A stretch of 64,000 bases of DNA from Chrysoperla carnea (lineage: Eukaryota > Arthropoda > Insecta > Neuroptera > Chrysopidae). Every line of letters starts with the position of its first letter. Position 1 is the stretch's first letter. The notes beneath the pieces are model-generated. The model was not told the DNA's origin and made no database searches. It was given only the letters and a program-made list of their open reading frames with translations. This document shows positions 45,570 through 57,829 of the stretch, piece after piece. A program made the translations under genes and the position numbers. The DNA is taken from assembly GCF_905475395.1 (NCBI RefSeq), contig NC_058337.1, positions 105,394,368 through 105,458,367 on the forward strand, written 5' to 3'.

Positions 45570-45604
45570 ATAGTAATAATAATAATGATAATAATAATAA
45601 TTAA
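45570..45604. repeat. AAT-type microsatellite
   Basis: GTAATAATAATAATGATAATAATAATAATT just downstream of the second in-frame stop of the ZSWIM8 extension. Confidence 0.7.
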
Positions 45605-45623
45605 AACGTCCAAAAACATTAAA

Positions 45624-46103
45624 TCAACTTTCATTTGTTGAATAGTTGAGCATATTCATGTCAGACTGCAGCACTTGAGGTGGTGGATACTCTCTTGTTG
45701 TAATAAAATGTTGTTCGTTGATGGGTGGAGGTCCACGATGGTCTCCAGATACAGTTAAACGTGGTGGTGGTTGTTGATCACTTCTCATTGGTATATTTAT
45801 AAGCATTTGTACATTGTTAGGCAGTTCCATTGTTGTTGTTGTCATTGTTGATGTTGATGATGTAACGAACACCTCAGATACTGATATTTGTTGTGGATCC
45901 GTTCCACCATTTGGTGTGTGTGGACTCACAATGGCTGGATATGCATTATTTTGTTGTGATGATGATATTATGTTGATGGGAACGCAAACTGATTGGACGT
46001 CTTGTAATTGATCATCGGAGGGAATCAACATATTGTTATCTAATGGCACTCTATTTATGTTTGTTGTTGCACTAAATTGTGTTGATACTAAGCCTGACCT
46101 TTG
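45624..46103 (-). other. In-frame 159-codon open extension after the ZSWIM8 stop (readthrough candidate)
   Basis: Directly after the TGA at 46106-46104 the same frame stays open for 159 codons to a second TGA at 45626-45624. The base after the first stop is C (UGA-CAA), a context known to be leaky in insects. The translation starts QRSGLVSTQFSATTNINRV and continues rich in S, T, Q, N and P, with no recognised domain, like the disordered parts of ZSWIM8 itself. The next 7.8 kb downstream shows no frame of 60 codons. It could instead be reached by alternative splicing, or be a chance open frame over GTT/ATC-type trinucleotide repeats in the 3' UTR. Confidence 0.5.
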
Positions 46104-49100
46104 TCATTTACTATTTGCTTGTAGTGCTGAATTTATTTGTGCCCATAAATCTTTTTTACATGATTTTGATCTGAAACATTCAATTTTTACACTAAGTATG
46201 GATCAAGAATTTAATCAAGAGGGATTTTAAAACACTAAATTGTGGTACAATTTATTTCGTAAGACCGGACCTGACAATGGTTTGTTTTTGCAAATTTGAG
46301 TTTTAAATATTATAAAAGAAATTTCATTGTCCAGTTGGTCATTAGTAACAATTGTTTTTCTGTAAATTTGTTGCTGTTTAAGTGTTTGAAAAAAATACTC
46401 TGTATTTCAAAATCGTGACGGACTAAAATTTTGAAAAGGTTCCTGGTGTCTTTATTTTGAAAGAGAAGTCATTTATTTAATATAAGCAAATTGATTTCCT
46501 TTGGACAACAAAACGACAATGGATATTCAATTGTTTTTATGGCGAAAAATGTGTTTTATCACAGGCTTAAAATTAAATATACACCAATGATTGCCAGCAT
46601 ATTCTTGGTATATGCGCGTTGTTAAACCTACCCCGAATATTTATAATGAAAATAAACGATATATGCAACCCATCCGCCCGAAGTTAATATTCAATGGTAT
46701 TAATTTTGCGCCGATCAATAGGCCCAGACCTACAATCATTCTTCAACTTGTCGAACCAACATGACTACCTCACCAGTCTTAATGATATTACTTAATTTTT
46801 AATTTTATGTTTTAATTATATTTAAAACAAAAACAAAATTATATTGTAATTATTTTTAACAATATCCATTGCTTTATTTTATAGTTGAATAACAAGCATT
46901 CTTTGACCAAAATTGATTACAATAAAAGCAATATAAATTGTTATCAAAAATATACAGTTATTAAAGTGAAAACTTGAGACTGATACCGGAACATAAAGAA
47001 ATTATAGTATTTTATTGTAACTAAGTGTAAACCAACAATAAATAATTAATTAAATTAATTACAATACCTCTGAGCAAATTGTTTAAATTAAAAAATATAA
47101 AACACAACAAATTTAATAATGATTGAGAATACAATTGTAAAATTCAACGCGGTTAGAGAATTGACATGAGATCAATACCTACTTCAAGCGATTCACTTTA
47201 GGTATTTGATTGACTAATGAACATTATAAATTTATGAGTTACAATGAAATCTCTGGAACTGTTTCTTACATTGTGTTATCAATCTTATTTAAAGTCTTTG
47301 ATTTTTTATTAACTATCGTACTCCCGCGAAAATGGAGTTTCTAGTTTCAATTATGACAAAATTAATCAAATAAATAGAATAAGAGTCTGTAGGACTAAAA
47401 AGCCAGTAAATAGCTTTGTTACATATAAAATTCTAATTATTGTATAAACACTCTTGGTGCTAAAAGAAATAAATGGCCGAAATATTCAGCGAAATCTGTA
47501 AATCAGTTTTTATAAAAACACATGGTTAAAAAATTTATATTTTTGCGGATACAAAACGTAATTTGGTTAAACTTCAACTGGAAAATTAAGCACATCAGCC
47601 TAGACATAATAATTCCTATATACCTGCGTATCGATTGAAGCCATTCTTTAAATTGTGCACTTCCTTCAGGTGTCAGTTGGAATGCAGATCTTGCCGCACA
47701 CACAACATTCACAAAATCTTCATAATCATTGGATGTTAAGTGATATAATTTCTGGTGCATACATTGTATATACATTTGTTGACATTTTTGAACAAGTGGT
47801 GTTAAAGTTGTTCGTAAATGTTGCATCACTAATGTTGGATTATTTCGTCCAAGATATTGAGCTGCTTCAATTGCAACATCATGCAAAACAAATGGACTGG
47901 CAATTGAATTTACTGCACACACACATAATTGATGAAGGTAATGTGTGCCTGAAAATAAAAAAAATTAACCAAGAGTTAAATATTTATCAAGGTCGTATAT
48001 TTTAAAAGTCATACTTCGAGATCTTAAATCACTATATCGGAGAGTAAAAAAATAAATTCAAAGTAACGACTTTCTTTTTTCAAAACTTTATACAAATAAT
48101 TAAAAACAAACGTTTACTGTACCTAAATGTTTTGAAATACGTAGAAGCCATTTAACATCTTCACCGAGCGGCTGTTTGTCATATTTCGTTTGATGTCGAT
48201 CATCATAAAATCGTCGTGCAGCGGTTTCTAACGCTAACATTCCCACTCGATAAACAGCCAATAAATATCTCATTTGTGTCGGGCTAAAATGTTGTGGTTG
48301 TCTCGGCGGAGCGGGTTGAGCGGGTCTGGCTGATTGTACAGGCATTGGATACACAGATCGTACCATAGGTCCTTGATAAAATTGTGCTGCGCCCGGGGGT
48401 GCTGTGGCATAACCAACAGGTGGGGGTTGCGGTGCGGGCTGATTTGGTGGTGCACCATACGGTTGTTGATTCGTTGAATGTGGTGGGGGTGGATATTGGA
48501 ATTGTGATGGTGCTATTGCATACATTTGAACATGGGGCGGTGGAGGTAATTGTACTGTATGCGGATGAACAGGTGTACCGAACCCAACATGATGAGTATG
48601 ATGCGGATGAATTCCTTGTACAGTGAAACTGTATGGACCTACTGTATAAGGCATTGGGACATTGATTGGAGCAAGTGTAGTCGCCGGAGGGTGTTGATAT
48701 GGTGGAGGTGGGGCTGTTGTTACAACAACTGCGGAATTTGCGGCTAGAATTTGTGGACTTTGTGGTGGAATATTTGGTTGTATTTGTGGCATCATCTCCA
48801 TAGGAGGTGGTTGATTTGGCTGTTCCATAATTCCCATCATTGGGTTATTTGTATCCAATTGTAATGGATCATGAATCTCTTCATCGATAAGTAATTCTCC
48901 AGGCGGAGTGTGACTCTTATATAAATCATACCAATATCTCGCAACATTGAACAACACTTCTGGATTGATTCCTCCACCTTTTGCAGCGTTTTCAACGGTT
49001 AAGCAGGAATATTCTAACATAACATCACTCTGTTCTTTACACTGTAATATAGCACGATTAATTTCACCAGGATTCAATGCATGCGCATGTGGTAGGCATG

Positions 49101-52100
49101 ATAATGCTAAATCTGCTGCCGCGCGACTCATATTTGCATCGCATCCTCGGGAAGCTCGATCCGCAATACTAACAGCTTCTGGTGGTGTTAAATGTCCTTC
49201 CCAAGTGTCTATTAAGAACGATATCGCTGGTGCACCAATTTCCATTGCTTGCCCCGTAATCCATGATACATGAGACGAGTATGTTCGGCTTAACCAATTT
49301 GGACTGACACAGTTATGTAATCCTAATGCGTATAGTCCTAATTGAAAAGCACACATATGTAAGCCACGATGCGGTCCTAAATGGTTTTGACTTGTTGATG
49401 CCTGAGTAAATAACGATGTACTGCTGGTCCCACCAGCTTTGGTTAGCACGGTTTTTGCCAATTCAATCATAAAATGAGCACCGGCTTCTGATGGTTGATT
49501 TGGAATAGAGGGATACGCTCGTTTTCCTTTATATCTAGATTCTTTTGTACGTGATTGACCAGCTTGTAAAACGGGTGTTTGAGATGTTGATGGTAATGTG
49601 GGATTGCCAATTGATAATCCGGCCATATTTTGATCCAATTCTGCACTAGTTGAACTGTGTGGTCGACTTGGGAAACCAACTGAAACAAATAAAAATTATT
49701 ATAAACTTAATAAAAAAACAAAAATTGTGATGTACAAATTTATCTTTGATACATTTACTTACTTATAGGATCACATGGGGAAATTGGATCACAAGGTGGT
49801 TTAAATGATAACGCTGATGGCATAGGTTCACCTTCTCCACGTCGTCTTCCAATTAGCTGACTTCGAATAGGTGGATTATTCGAATAATATGAACTTAGCA
49901 ACGGACCTTTTATAAGTGTATGCACTTCACGGTCCAATAATTTTTCCATAATTTTCGCTATTTTACAAGGATCGTCTTTATAATGCACCAATAATGTTAC
50001 AGCCAATTCCCCTCGTTGTCTTCTTGTTCCCTCACATAACAATGGATGGTCAGCTTCGGAAACATTTGCTTTAAGTCCCAATGCAGCAACAGCAGCCTCA
50101 AAGCAGAGTGCTTCATCGGTAACGTAACGACCATTCGTATCAAATATTTTATTTCGAATATCACATTTAGTCGGTGTCATCAGTGAATCAAAAATAAAAC
50201 TAGCGAGCATAATTGGAAGCATAGCTTCCCCACGTGATTTGAGTGTACCATCACGTAATTGTTCGGCACGATTTCTAATTACTTTCAACTCTTCTGGGCC
50301 CAGATGTAATCGTTTCAATAACGTTACAATTTCCTGCTCTTGATTCGCCAATTTCACTTCTAACGGTTTTGTACTTGCTGGCGGCCGTGGCAATTCTAAT
50401 GCAAATATACCAACACGAAAAGCTAAATGTGAGTAATCAGCGTTTTCTGCTAGAACCGTGCAAATAAATGAACATTTACTTAGCGTAGCCGATGCTAAGC
50501 AGGTTAACTGATGTGACGCAGGATTCACTTGCTGCTTTTTCCCCTTTCGTTTCGGTAACGGAGGTATATCTATCATTAGATTTGGTGGATTTGCTAACAG
50601 TTCTTCAGCTAATCGAATACCTAACAAACATGCTTCTTTTCCATGACCGTGAGCATATAATCCTTCAGCTCGAGCAAACAATACATCCCAAGGATCATCC
50701 GTTCGTTTGATATTCGCAAATACGTCCGTTTTCTCAGGTGATTCTTCAACTAATTTATTTTCTTTACCTTCTTTATCATTTTCATCGTTAACTGATGCTT
50801 TTGGATCGTAATAATAAACATTGTACTCATCGCCTGATTGTGGTGATTCTGAGTTCGATGAAGATAACGATTCATCCTTGGAAGGCCGTCGAGAACATTC
50901 TTTAACATCTTCTGAGGGCGAAGCGTCTGATTCAGTTTCCGGTGATTTTTTACTACTTCCCAGGGTTGCTTTAACTGTAGATTTTTGCTTTGCTTCAGGA
51001 TTTCGTTGTGTTGATTGAGCTGCACTACTAGCTCCACTACTACTCGCCGCGTCGCTTCCACCACCTTCTTGGGAATCTGAATCAGCAGATCGAGCACTTT
51101 GTCCAACCAATATGTTAGCTTCATCTTCGTTTTCACAAAAGCCTTCACTACTGACACTCGATCTTGTACCATTTGGCATATTATATCGCATAAAATCGAC
51201 TAAACCAAGACGTGCTGCATGTGGATGTCCGGGCAATAACGGATGAAATTGATGATGATGATGGTGATGATGTGTGTGGTGATTTAAAACGGCCTGACTC
51301 GAATTCACTTGGGTCACTGTATCGGATTTAGCGTCACCCGTATGACGGAAACATGTAAACGGACAATGATACATTGGATTATTATCCTGAGTGTATGTAA
51401 TTCCAGGCATTGGATAATCATCCCAATCTAAGTAGCATGCTTCAATTGCTGGCTTAAAACCTAAAAATACTTCAATATCTGCACGCAGTACACTGGATTT
51501 ATTTGAATGATTATTTGTTGTGGCCGCTGCTTTACTCTTTGTTACTTTTTCGATGATTTTTAAATGCCAATTCGTGAATTGATTATGAAAGAGATCACGC
51601 TCGTTGGGTGCTAATCCTGGGTTTAAGGCTGCTAAACGCCATAGCACAACAATTTCATCACATAATGACGAACATGCATGCTGTGATGCATGACTGTTGC
51701 TGTTGACGTTACTATGTTTACCCCCACCACCTGAACCGTGGCCAGAACTGCCATTTACTAATGCTACTTTTGTATTAAACCACCATACCAAAATCTGCAA
51801 TTCATAAGTTTCACTCTCATATATTTTATATAAACTAGAGTTGCTATTTAAGATATTTGATAATTCGGTACAATTATTTACAATTTATATTTCGGACGAG
51901 CTTTTAACTTGTCGCCGAATTCAAAGCAATTAAAACTAGCATACTTCTAAATAATATTTTGGGAAATGAAACGTAGAAAATAACTTACTTGTTCACAAGC
52001 CATACATTCTTCAGTAACGATTTCCAACAACGGAACTGCATTTCTATCGTTTCGTTTAAACATTTCTCGAACTATACTTAACAAATTCCACATGCCTTCT

Positions 52101-55100
52101 GGTTCTCGTCCACGCAACGGTCTTAATAATGAAGACCATTCCGCGGCAGCTGGAGGTGCAGATGTGCTTAAATAATTTACATCACTGTAAACAGAAATAA
52201 CAAACATAAAGTTACATAAGCGTTCTTTCGAAAAGTCCACCATTATAAATTTGATATGTCTTACCTAAAAACAATTGGAGCTGGTACACAAAATTTGATT
52301 AAGATTTTCTTAATATTATCATGTAACGCCCTCTCATCCAGATACCAAGACGTTTGATCATTTACTGAAGCACCAGCGGTTGGATCTGGTGCTCCACATA
52401 CAGAGTTGATAGCTGATGGTTGCGAACTAAGTAATTCGTCTAATAATCTTTGGGCTGTTGGTAATATTTGTTGTGGAAGTTCACTGATTAAATACTGAGC
52501 AAACTTTTGTAATTGATCTCGATGTAAACGTGATAGTGATTCAGATACGGGTGCACGTAATGTTACATAATTCGGCTGAAACCAGAAAGAGAATTATCTT
52601 TATTTTGTGATACAAACCAAACAAAAGCCTCAATCTTAAGCCTAATCCAGACAGAGACGGACATCTTCATCTCTACCTGGATTAAATTAACAGTATTTTA
52701 TAATTTGCAGAAACAAAATATATTATTAGACAAGGATTTCGTATAATTCGTTGTTTAAAATATTTTTCTCTGGCAGTTTGCGCCAGAGGTCAAAACTTAT
52801 GCTTAAAAAAGAATGTAGTAGGACCAAGCAACGATTGAATCAAATGAAGATCCTAATTTGCAAATAAATATTCATTTTCAAAAGCAATTGTCTAAATTTG
52901 CCGGGAAGCGGCGGCGAAAATACTTTTCCAAAAAACTGGAATTTTTAAGGGAACTTTCAAGAGTGGATGTTGAGTTTTTATATACAAGGTGGACCATTTT
53001 AATATGTAATGGCTAATAACTTTTTTTGTAGTTAACCAACCAAATAATAGCTTTAACAAAAGTTGCAGAAAGTTGATCCTCATAAAAAACTAACATTTCT
53101 CATCTAAACCTCTTTTTCAAAAATTTCAGCTTTTGGAGGAAATGCAACCTAAAAATATGCCATTATTGCATTTAATCGAAAGAAAGCACGGAAACTACGG
53201 AAAAATAATTTAGCCAAAAGTTGTCAAGGGCAACAGAGTACATTCACATATGTGCGTAACTTTGACCTAAAATTATCGATAAACTTTCTTTTTTTTCCGA
53301 TTAAATGCAAAATTGACATATTTTTAAGTCGCATTTCCTCCGAAAGCTATTATAGATTAGAGCTATAAGCTATTATAGATTAAAATGTCCCACGCTGTAT
53401 ATAAGGTGGTGTAAAGGGTTCCCGATCTCTAAGAGAGGATCGGCATTAGTGGCGAACCTTTTAACTTAAATTAATCCACTCTTAATTCTTATCTAACCTA
53501 AAAAGAGTTTAATTTACTCATAACTGTGTTTGTTTATAAGTTGTTACATCGGCATTTGGAGCACTTTTATTTCTCTTCAAGTATTTTCTTCACACTTACC
53601 ATATGTATACGATATAAGCACACTGCAACCACATGTGAGCACCAATACGCTGGTGATGTACATGTACAATTACATGATGAAATTTTTCTACGATCAAATG
53701 TCACCGCTACATTATGAGTTGTTCGTACTTGTAGTGTGGTACTTGGTTGGCAAACACTTGCAGACAAATGAAAACCTAAGACAAAACAACAATGTAATTA
53801 AATTAATAGTCTGAGAAGCAGTAATGAATTTCGACATTGGATATAATACTGAGTCACCATTTACATTCTAAGACTATTGACAGTTGAAGACATGGAAATT
53901 TTGGAACTTTTATCTCAGTCAGATAATTTTGAGTTGACAGTAGACTTTGATAGTCGCAATTGAGTTGTTGAACAAAATTGTTTTTTGACAAAAATGGAAA
54001 TCGCATCGTTCAATATTATTCATGATAAATATTAGACACAAAATGAAAAATATTTAATGATTATTTTCAACAACTCAATTCTAATGCACAATTATGCATA
54101 CGCTAGCTGTTAGTAATTTTGGGTACAGTCTGCGTTTTATACCAGTCTTCAAAAGAATTGAAAGTAGAATATTACATATCTAGGTCTATCTATCTAAGAC
54201 ATTCTTTACTTGCTCCCGTGGTGTGTATACTATTGTTCTACTCGGCGGAGGCGGAAAGCGGCAACTTTGTTTAGCATATGCGGAACGAAAGTTGACACTC
54301 TCCACCCGGAGGAAAGAAAAATGAGACCTGATAGTCTAAGATCCCAATTAGGATCGACCTTCACCCATCTGTTTACCGAATGAAAGTTATTTTTTATGAA
54401 ATATAAAAGCTTAACAAATATCCCTGCAATGGGTTGCCTAAAAAAATGTGGTCAAGACTACTTTTAGTGAAAATATCAAGAGTAAAATTTTTGAAATTTT
54501 TCAGACTTGCATATCTAACGAATATTGATCTACTTGAAAGTAAAAGCAAAAAGGAATATGCAGCAGCTATGCTGTCTGCCTCTTTTCGTTCACTATTTTC
54601 GCATTTATACAAGTTGTGAATAGTAATTACGTTCATCTGCTAATTCATTGCCTCACATATATAAATAAAGATAATTTTATTGCAAATACGATGCTATATG
54701 ATTGTCCACAAAATATCAGTCAAAAAATAAAATTTACAAGCTTTCCGAGTTTTGATATTTTTATTAAAAGTTGTCTGGACCATATTTTTTAGGGCAACCC
54801 ACAACAGGGATATTTGTAAATATTTTACATTTCATAAAAAATAACTTTCATTCGGTAAACAGATGGGTGAAGGTCGACCTTATTTCGGATCTTGTACTAT
54901 GAGACATTCTTTACTTTTGCGCCTTAGATGTGTAATATACTATTAATTTCACCTGTGTCAATATTTCTTGTAAACAATGGCATTGGTAGAGGTAAAATGT
55001 TTAAGCAAATGTTAAATCGAAATTGTTTATATCCTTTGCTAAATTATTTGAAAATGGTGCATTAATATTACATCGATAAAAATTTTCACTTGCTTCTGGA

Positions 55101-55390
55101 GTATAAAAACCTAAAATGTCGAAACAATGACAACTTACCTATCTGCAAGGCATCTTTAACACTTCGCGTACGAAATAAGTGTTCACCACGTTGAAATTCA
55201 TCAGCTGAGCCATTTGCTAAACATGAATATAATCTAATATCTTCTTCATTATCTGGGAAACTCCAAAATGCAATACGTAATTGTAATTGTTCGGGGACTG
55301 GTGGATATATATGTTCCACTAATTCGAATGGTATGTGAGATGCTACACATCTTGCAGTTAATTCAGTTAATGAAGCTACGCCACTCGTTT
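46104..55390 (-). CDS. ZSWIM8: Zinc finger SWIM domain protein 8 (dorado/EBAX-1 type E3 receptor), 5'-partial
   Basis: Exons in view (minus): 55390-55139, 53775-53600, 52575-52265, 52184-51989, 51794-49763, 49679-48123, 47948-47624, 46170-46104; about 1637 residues, all phases consistent. The first exon in view opens with two bases of a split codon and holds the BC-box/cullin-box region (SLTELTARCVA, then HIPFELVEHIYPPVPEQ), so the acidic N-terminal exon is missing. Exon 53775-53600 carries the SWIM zinc ligands CNCTC...WCSH. Later exons have family blocks WSSLLRPLRGREPEGMWNLL, LAFRVGIFALELPRPPAS, WLSRTYSSHVSWITGQAMEIG and KCQQMYIQCMHQKLYHLT. A His run (HHTHHHHHHH), a Ser-rich acidic linker and a Pro/Gln-rich stretch look disordered. 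Family role: substrate receptor of a Cullin-3 RING ligase driving target-directed microRNA degradation through Argonaute ubiquitination. The reading ends SALQANSK with TGA at 46106-46104, aligning with the vertebrate C-terminus. Confidence 0.95.
46171..47623. other. Last ZSWIM8 intron
   Basis: 1453 bp, AT-rich, between exon ends AG|GTATAT (47624) and TTTCAG|A (46170). I see no further exon or repeat in it. Confidence 0.7.
52981..53402. mobile_element. Inverted-repeat element in a ZSWIM8 intron (family B)
   Basis: The left end TATACAAGGTGGACCATTTT matches the reverse complement of the right end (TATACAGCGTGGGACATTTT). An inner pair, around 53130-53192 and 53300-53352, shares GGAGGAAATGC and GCATTTAATCG. 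The element sits between ZSWIM8 exons 53600 and 52575. A related end occurs at the start of the window. Confidence 0.55.
54351..54879. mobile_element. MITE with about 125-bp terminal inverted repeats, PIF/Harbinger-like, in a ZSWIM8 intron
   Basis: Left end GGATCGACCTTCACCCATC and the reverse complement of the right end (GGTCGACCTTCACCCATC) match, and similarity continues inward for roughly 125 bp (to about 54478 and from about 54752). Both sides are flanked by TTA (54348-54350, 54880-54882), the 3-bp target used by PIF/Harbinger elements, whose termini also start with GG. It is 529 bp long and has no transposase frame. It lies between ZSWIM8 exons 55139 and 53775. Confidence 0.7.
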
Positions 55391-55937
55391 CTGAAAATGG
55401 ATAAAGAAAATCATATTAGTATGTTTGTTGAATAAAATTAATTAAAACTATTAAAAATCTATTTAATAATATCAGAGGAAATACAACTAAATTCGATTGT
55501 ATATCTTTTGGCAATAATTTCTAAAACTTACTTTATTATTTACGGGATAAATCCCATATAATAAAAAAATACACATCTTTAAAAATGCAAATGCATTCAG
55601 TAATAACAGAAAATCAATATATTTTTTTCGAGTGTTTGAGATGCGGAAAGTGACCTTTATCAACCCACCTATTATTAAATAATATTTGTTCAAAAAATTC
55701 ATTAACTTAGATAATTAGGTGTAGCTTTAGTTCAACAAGTATGTAATACAAGTTGTCTAATATGTGCTCTTGAAATGATGTGAAAACATTTGATTTTATA
55801 ACCAACTATAGTACAGAACATTATATTTTAGTTATTTTACCGAGGTCAACTTTTTGAACTTTAAAGTGTGTTTTCGAACCTAATAATACAATTTAATTGA
55901 TTCGAATTCATATTTTTGCTAAGTGTAAATAAAATTA

Positions 55938-56465
55938 TTATACCATGTATATGAAATATACCAAGGTATAGTAAGTTTAGTCCCAAGTTTGTAACGCTTA
56001 AAAATATTGATGGTATGAACAAAATTTTGGTATAGGGGTTCATAAAATCACCTAATTAGTCCATTTAGGGTTGTCTGTCTGTCCGCCTGTCATCTGCCCG
56101 ACTGTCATCACGATTACTCAAAAACGAAGTAAAATTACCTAATTAGTCCATTTAGGGTTGTCTGTCTGTCGTCTGTCCGACTGTCATCACGATTACTCAA
56201 AAACGAAGAGATATCAAACTGAAATTTTGATAGCATGCTTATTAGGACGTAAAAAGTGGGGTCAAGTTCGTAAATGAGTAACATAGGTCAATTGGGTCTT
56301 GGGTTCGTAGGACCCATCTTGTAAACAGTTAGAGATAGAACAAAAGTTTAAACATACAAAATGTTCCTTATAAATAAATAAACAACTTTGGTTTGAAACA
56401 TTTTTTCGTAAACATCATTGTTTTCCGTGAGAGCGCGAATTATGCGCAATTTGTCTAGTATATAT
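55938..56465 (+). repeat. Interspersed repeat family C, copy 2, with an internal 87-bp tandem duplication
   Basis: Begins TATACCATGTATATGAAA and runs through GTAACGCTTAAAAATATTGA, AGGTCAATTGGGTCTTGGG, GTTAGAGATAGAACAAAAG and CGTGAGAGCGCGAATTATG. The block CCTAATTAGTCCATTTAGGG starting at 56051 is repeated at 56138, giving two 87-bp units rich in TGTCTGTC. No coding capacity; superfamily unknown. Confidence 0.6.
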
Positions 56466-57170
56466 TAAATGGGTATATATCAGTTGTATGTGTGTAACAC
56501 GTACGTATGTGTAATGTGACAGAGTAATCAACACTGTCTATACATGGTATTTTAACAATAAACTCAGTCCAAAAGATCCCTTACTCAACAAGATGCATAA
56601 TCTGAACATGAAATTCAAAAATGCACATCGAAATACAATGTTGGAAGACTTCAGAGTATCGGAATTGATCGCATAATCTTCATTAGAAAAGAAAATTTTT
56701 TTTACATTCTTAAGAAAACCATTAAGTCCCTTCCTGAAGAGATGCATAAAAGCGCAAAGAAAATCCAGACTAAAAGTATTACATGCAATAAAAATAAATG
56801 TGTCTGAAGTTTTTATAGCAATAAATTTCTGGATATCATCTCCGGTAATTGTGAAGAAATAAATCAAAAAATATATGACCTAGAAAAAAACTACATGAAT
56901 CATTAAACGACACAATGATAGGTATCATCTGAATTCTTACTCATCCAAAACATCACCTTGTCTAATTGATCAAAACAACGGCCGATTAAATATCTATACA
57001 TTGAATTCATTCAAGCGAAAATATGATATTTTACCAGGTGCTCAAATTAAAATTTATTATCTTGAAAACAAAATGCTTGAGAAAGACAGTTATTGGAATT
57101 CAATACTTCGAGTCACGAAATAATTTATCTCAGGTCGGCTAGATTTTGGATATTTCTTTCCTTAATAATA

Positions 57171-57829
57171 CGCCAATCATATTCTACATTAAAATCGCAA
57201 AACAAAATGGATGCATTAGGGGAGTGCGCAACTTTTCAAGCAAAAGTTGTGCTACCTGCGTAATACGTGCAAAATTTTCGGACTTTTTTCTGTTTTTGCA
57301 GTTCAGTTCAAACTTTTTTCTCGTTCCTTTGAAATATTTTCCATAAGGTTTACTAGTTAAAGCTACCAACGAATTTTCATTTCTCTATCTTTTATATTTT
57401 TGGAAAAAATGGACACTCTATTTTTTATAAAGATCATTTTTTACATATAGAATAAAAGTCTATTTCTAACGGTAACTTAAGCAAAACTCAAAATTTTAAC
57501 ATTTCTAAAAACCATGTAAATTTTCAAGCATAATATCTCAAAAACAGTTAGACATGCGGAGCTGTGGGTTGACTTCAATTGTTTCAAATTTAATATACTT
57601 TCAAAACGATAGCAGCAACTAATGTCAAAAGCCCATAGTTTTTGAACTGAACTGCAAAAACTGAAAAAAGTCCAAAAATTTTGCAGTTTTTCATGTATTA
57701 CGCAGGTAGCACAACATTCTTTTTGCTCATAAAACGTAAAGGGGTCCAAAAACATACAAAAAAGCAGCTTTACATCGCGTTTTGCGATTTTAATTTTTTT
57801 TTTTTTTTTTGGGTAAGATTTTACTGGCG
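57171..57829. mobile_element. Inverted-repeat element, TA-flanked, 659 bp
   Basis: The left part (CGCCAATCATATTC, AAAATCGCAAAAC, TTGTGCTACCTGCGTAATAC, TTTTTGCAGTTCAGTTCAAA) returns as its reverse complement in the right part (57640-57829). Ends CGCCA...TGGCG are bordered by TA on both sides (57169-57170, 57830-57831). A long homopolymer T run (about 57789-57810) interrupts the right arm. No coding capacity. Superfamily unknown, TA target compatible with Tc1/mariner-type MITEs. Confidence 0.6.

Larger units (their letters stand above)
34321..45623. other. Intergenic, KIF23 upstream to ZSWIM8 3' side
   Basis: Upstream of KIF23 there is a small GC-richer patch (34940-35080). It holds the 36336-36460 hairpin and, from about 37680 to 45450, very AT-rich sequence in which no frame reaches 60 codons on either strand. 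Part of the right end is presumably the ZSWIM8 3' UTR; a minus-strand AATAAA lies at 45074-45079. No structured RNA or known microRNA was recognised. Confidence 0.55.

Noticed and set aside
45814-46230. Two 65-codon + strand frames opposite the ZSWIM8 extension
   Set aside because: Antisense to the minus-strand frame and dominated by valine/isoleucine from GTT/ATC repeats; no start context or homology.
48270-51172. Several 62-140-codon frames overlapping ZSWIM8 exons on both strands
   Set aside because: They are out-of-frame or antisense shadows of the long ZSWIM8 exons; the exon frame alone carries the conserved family blocks.
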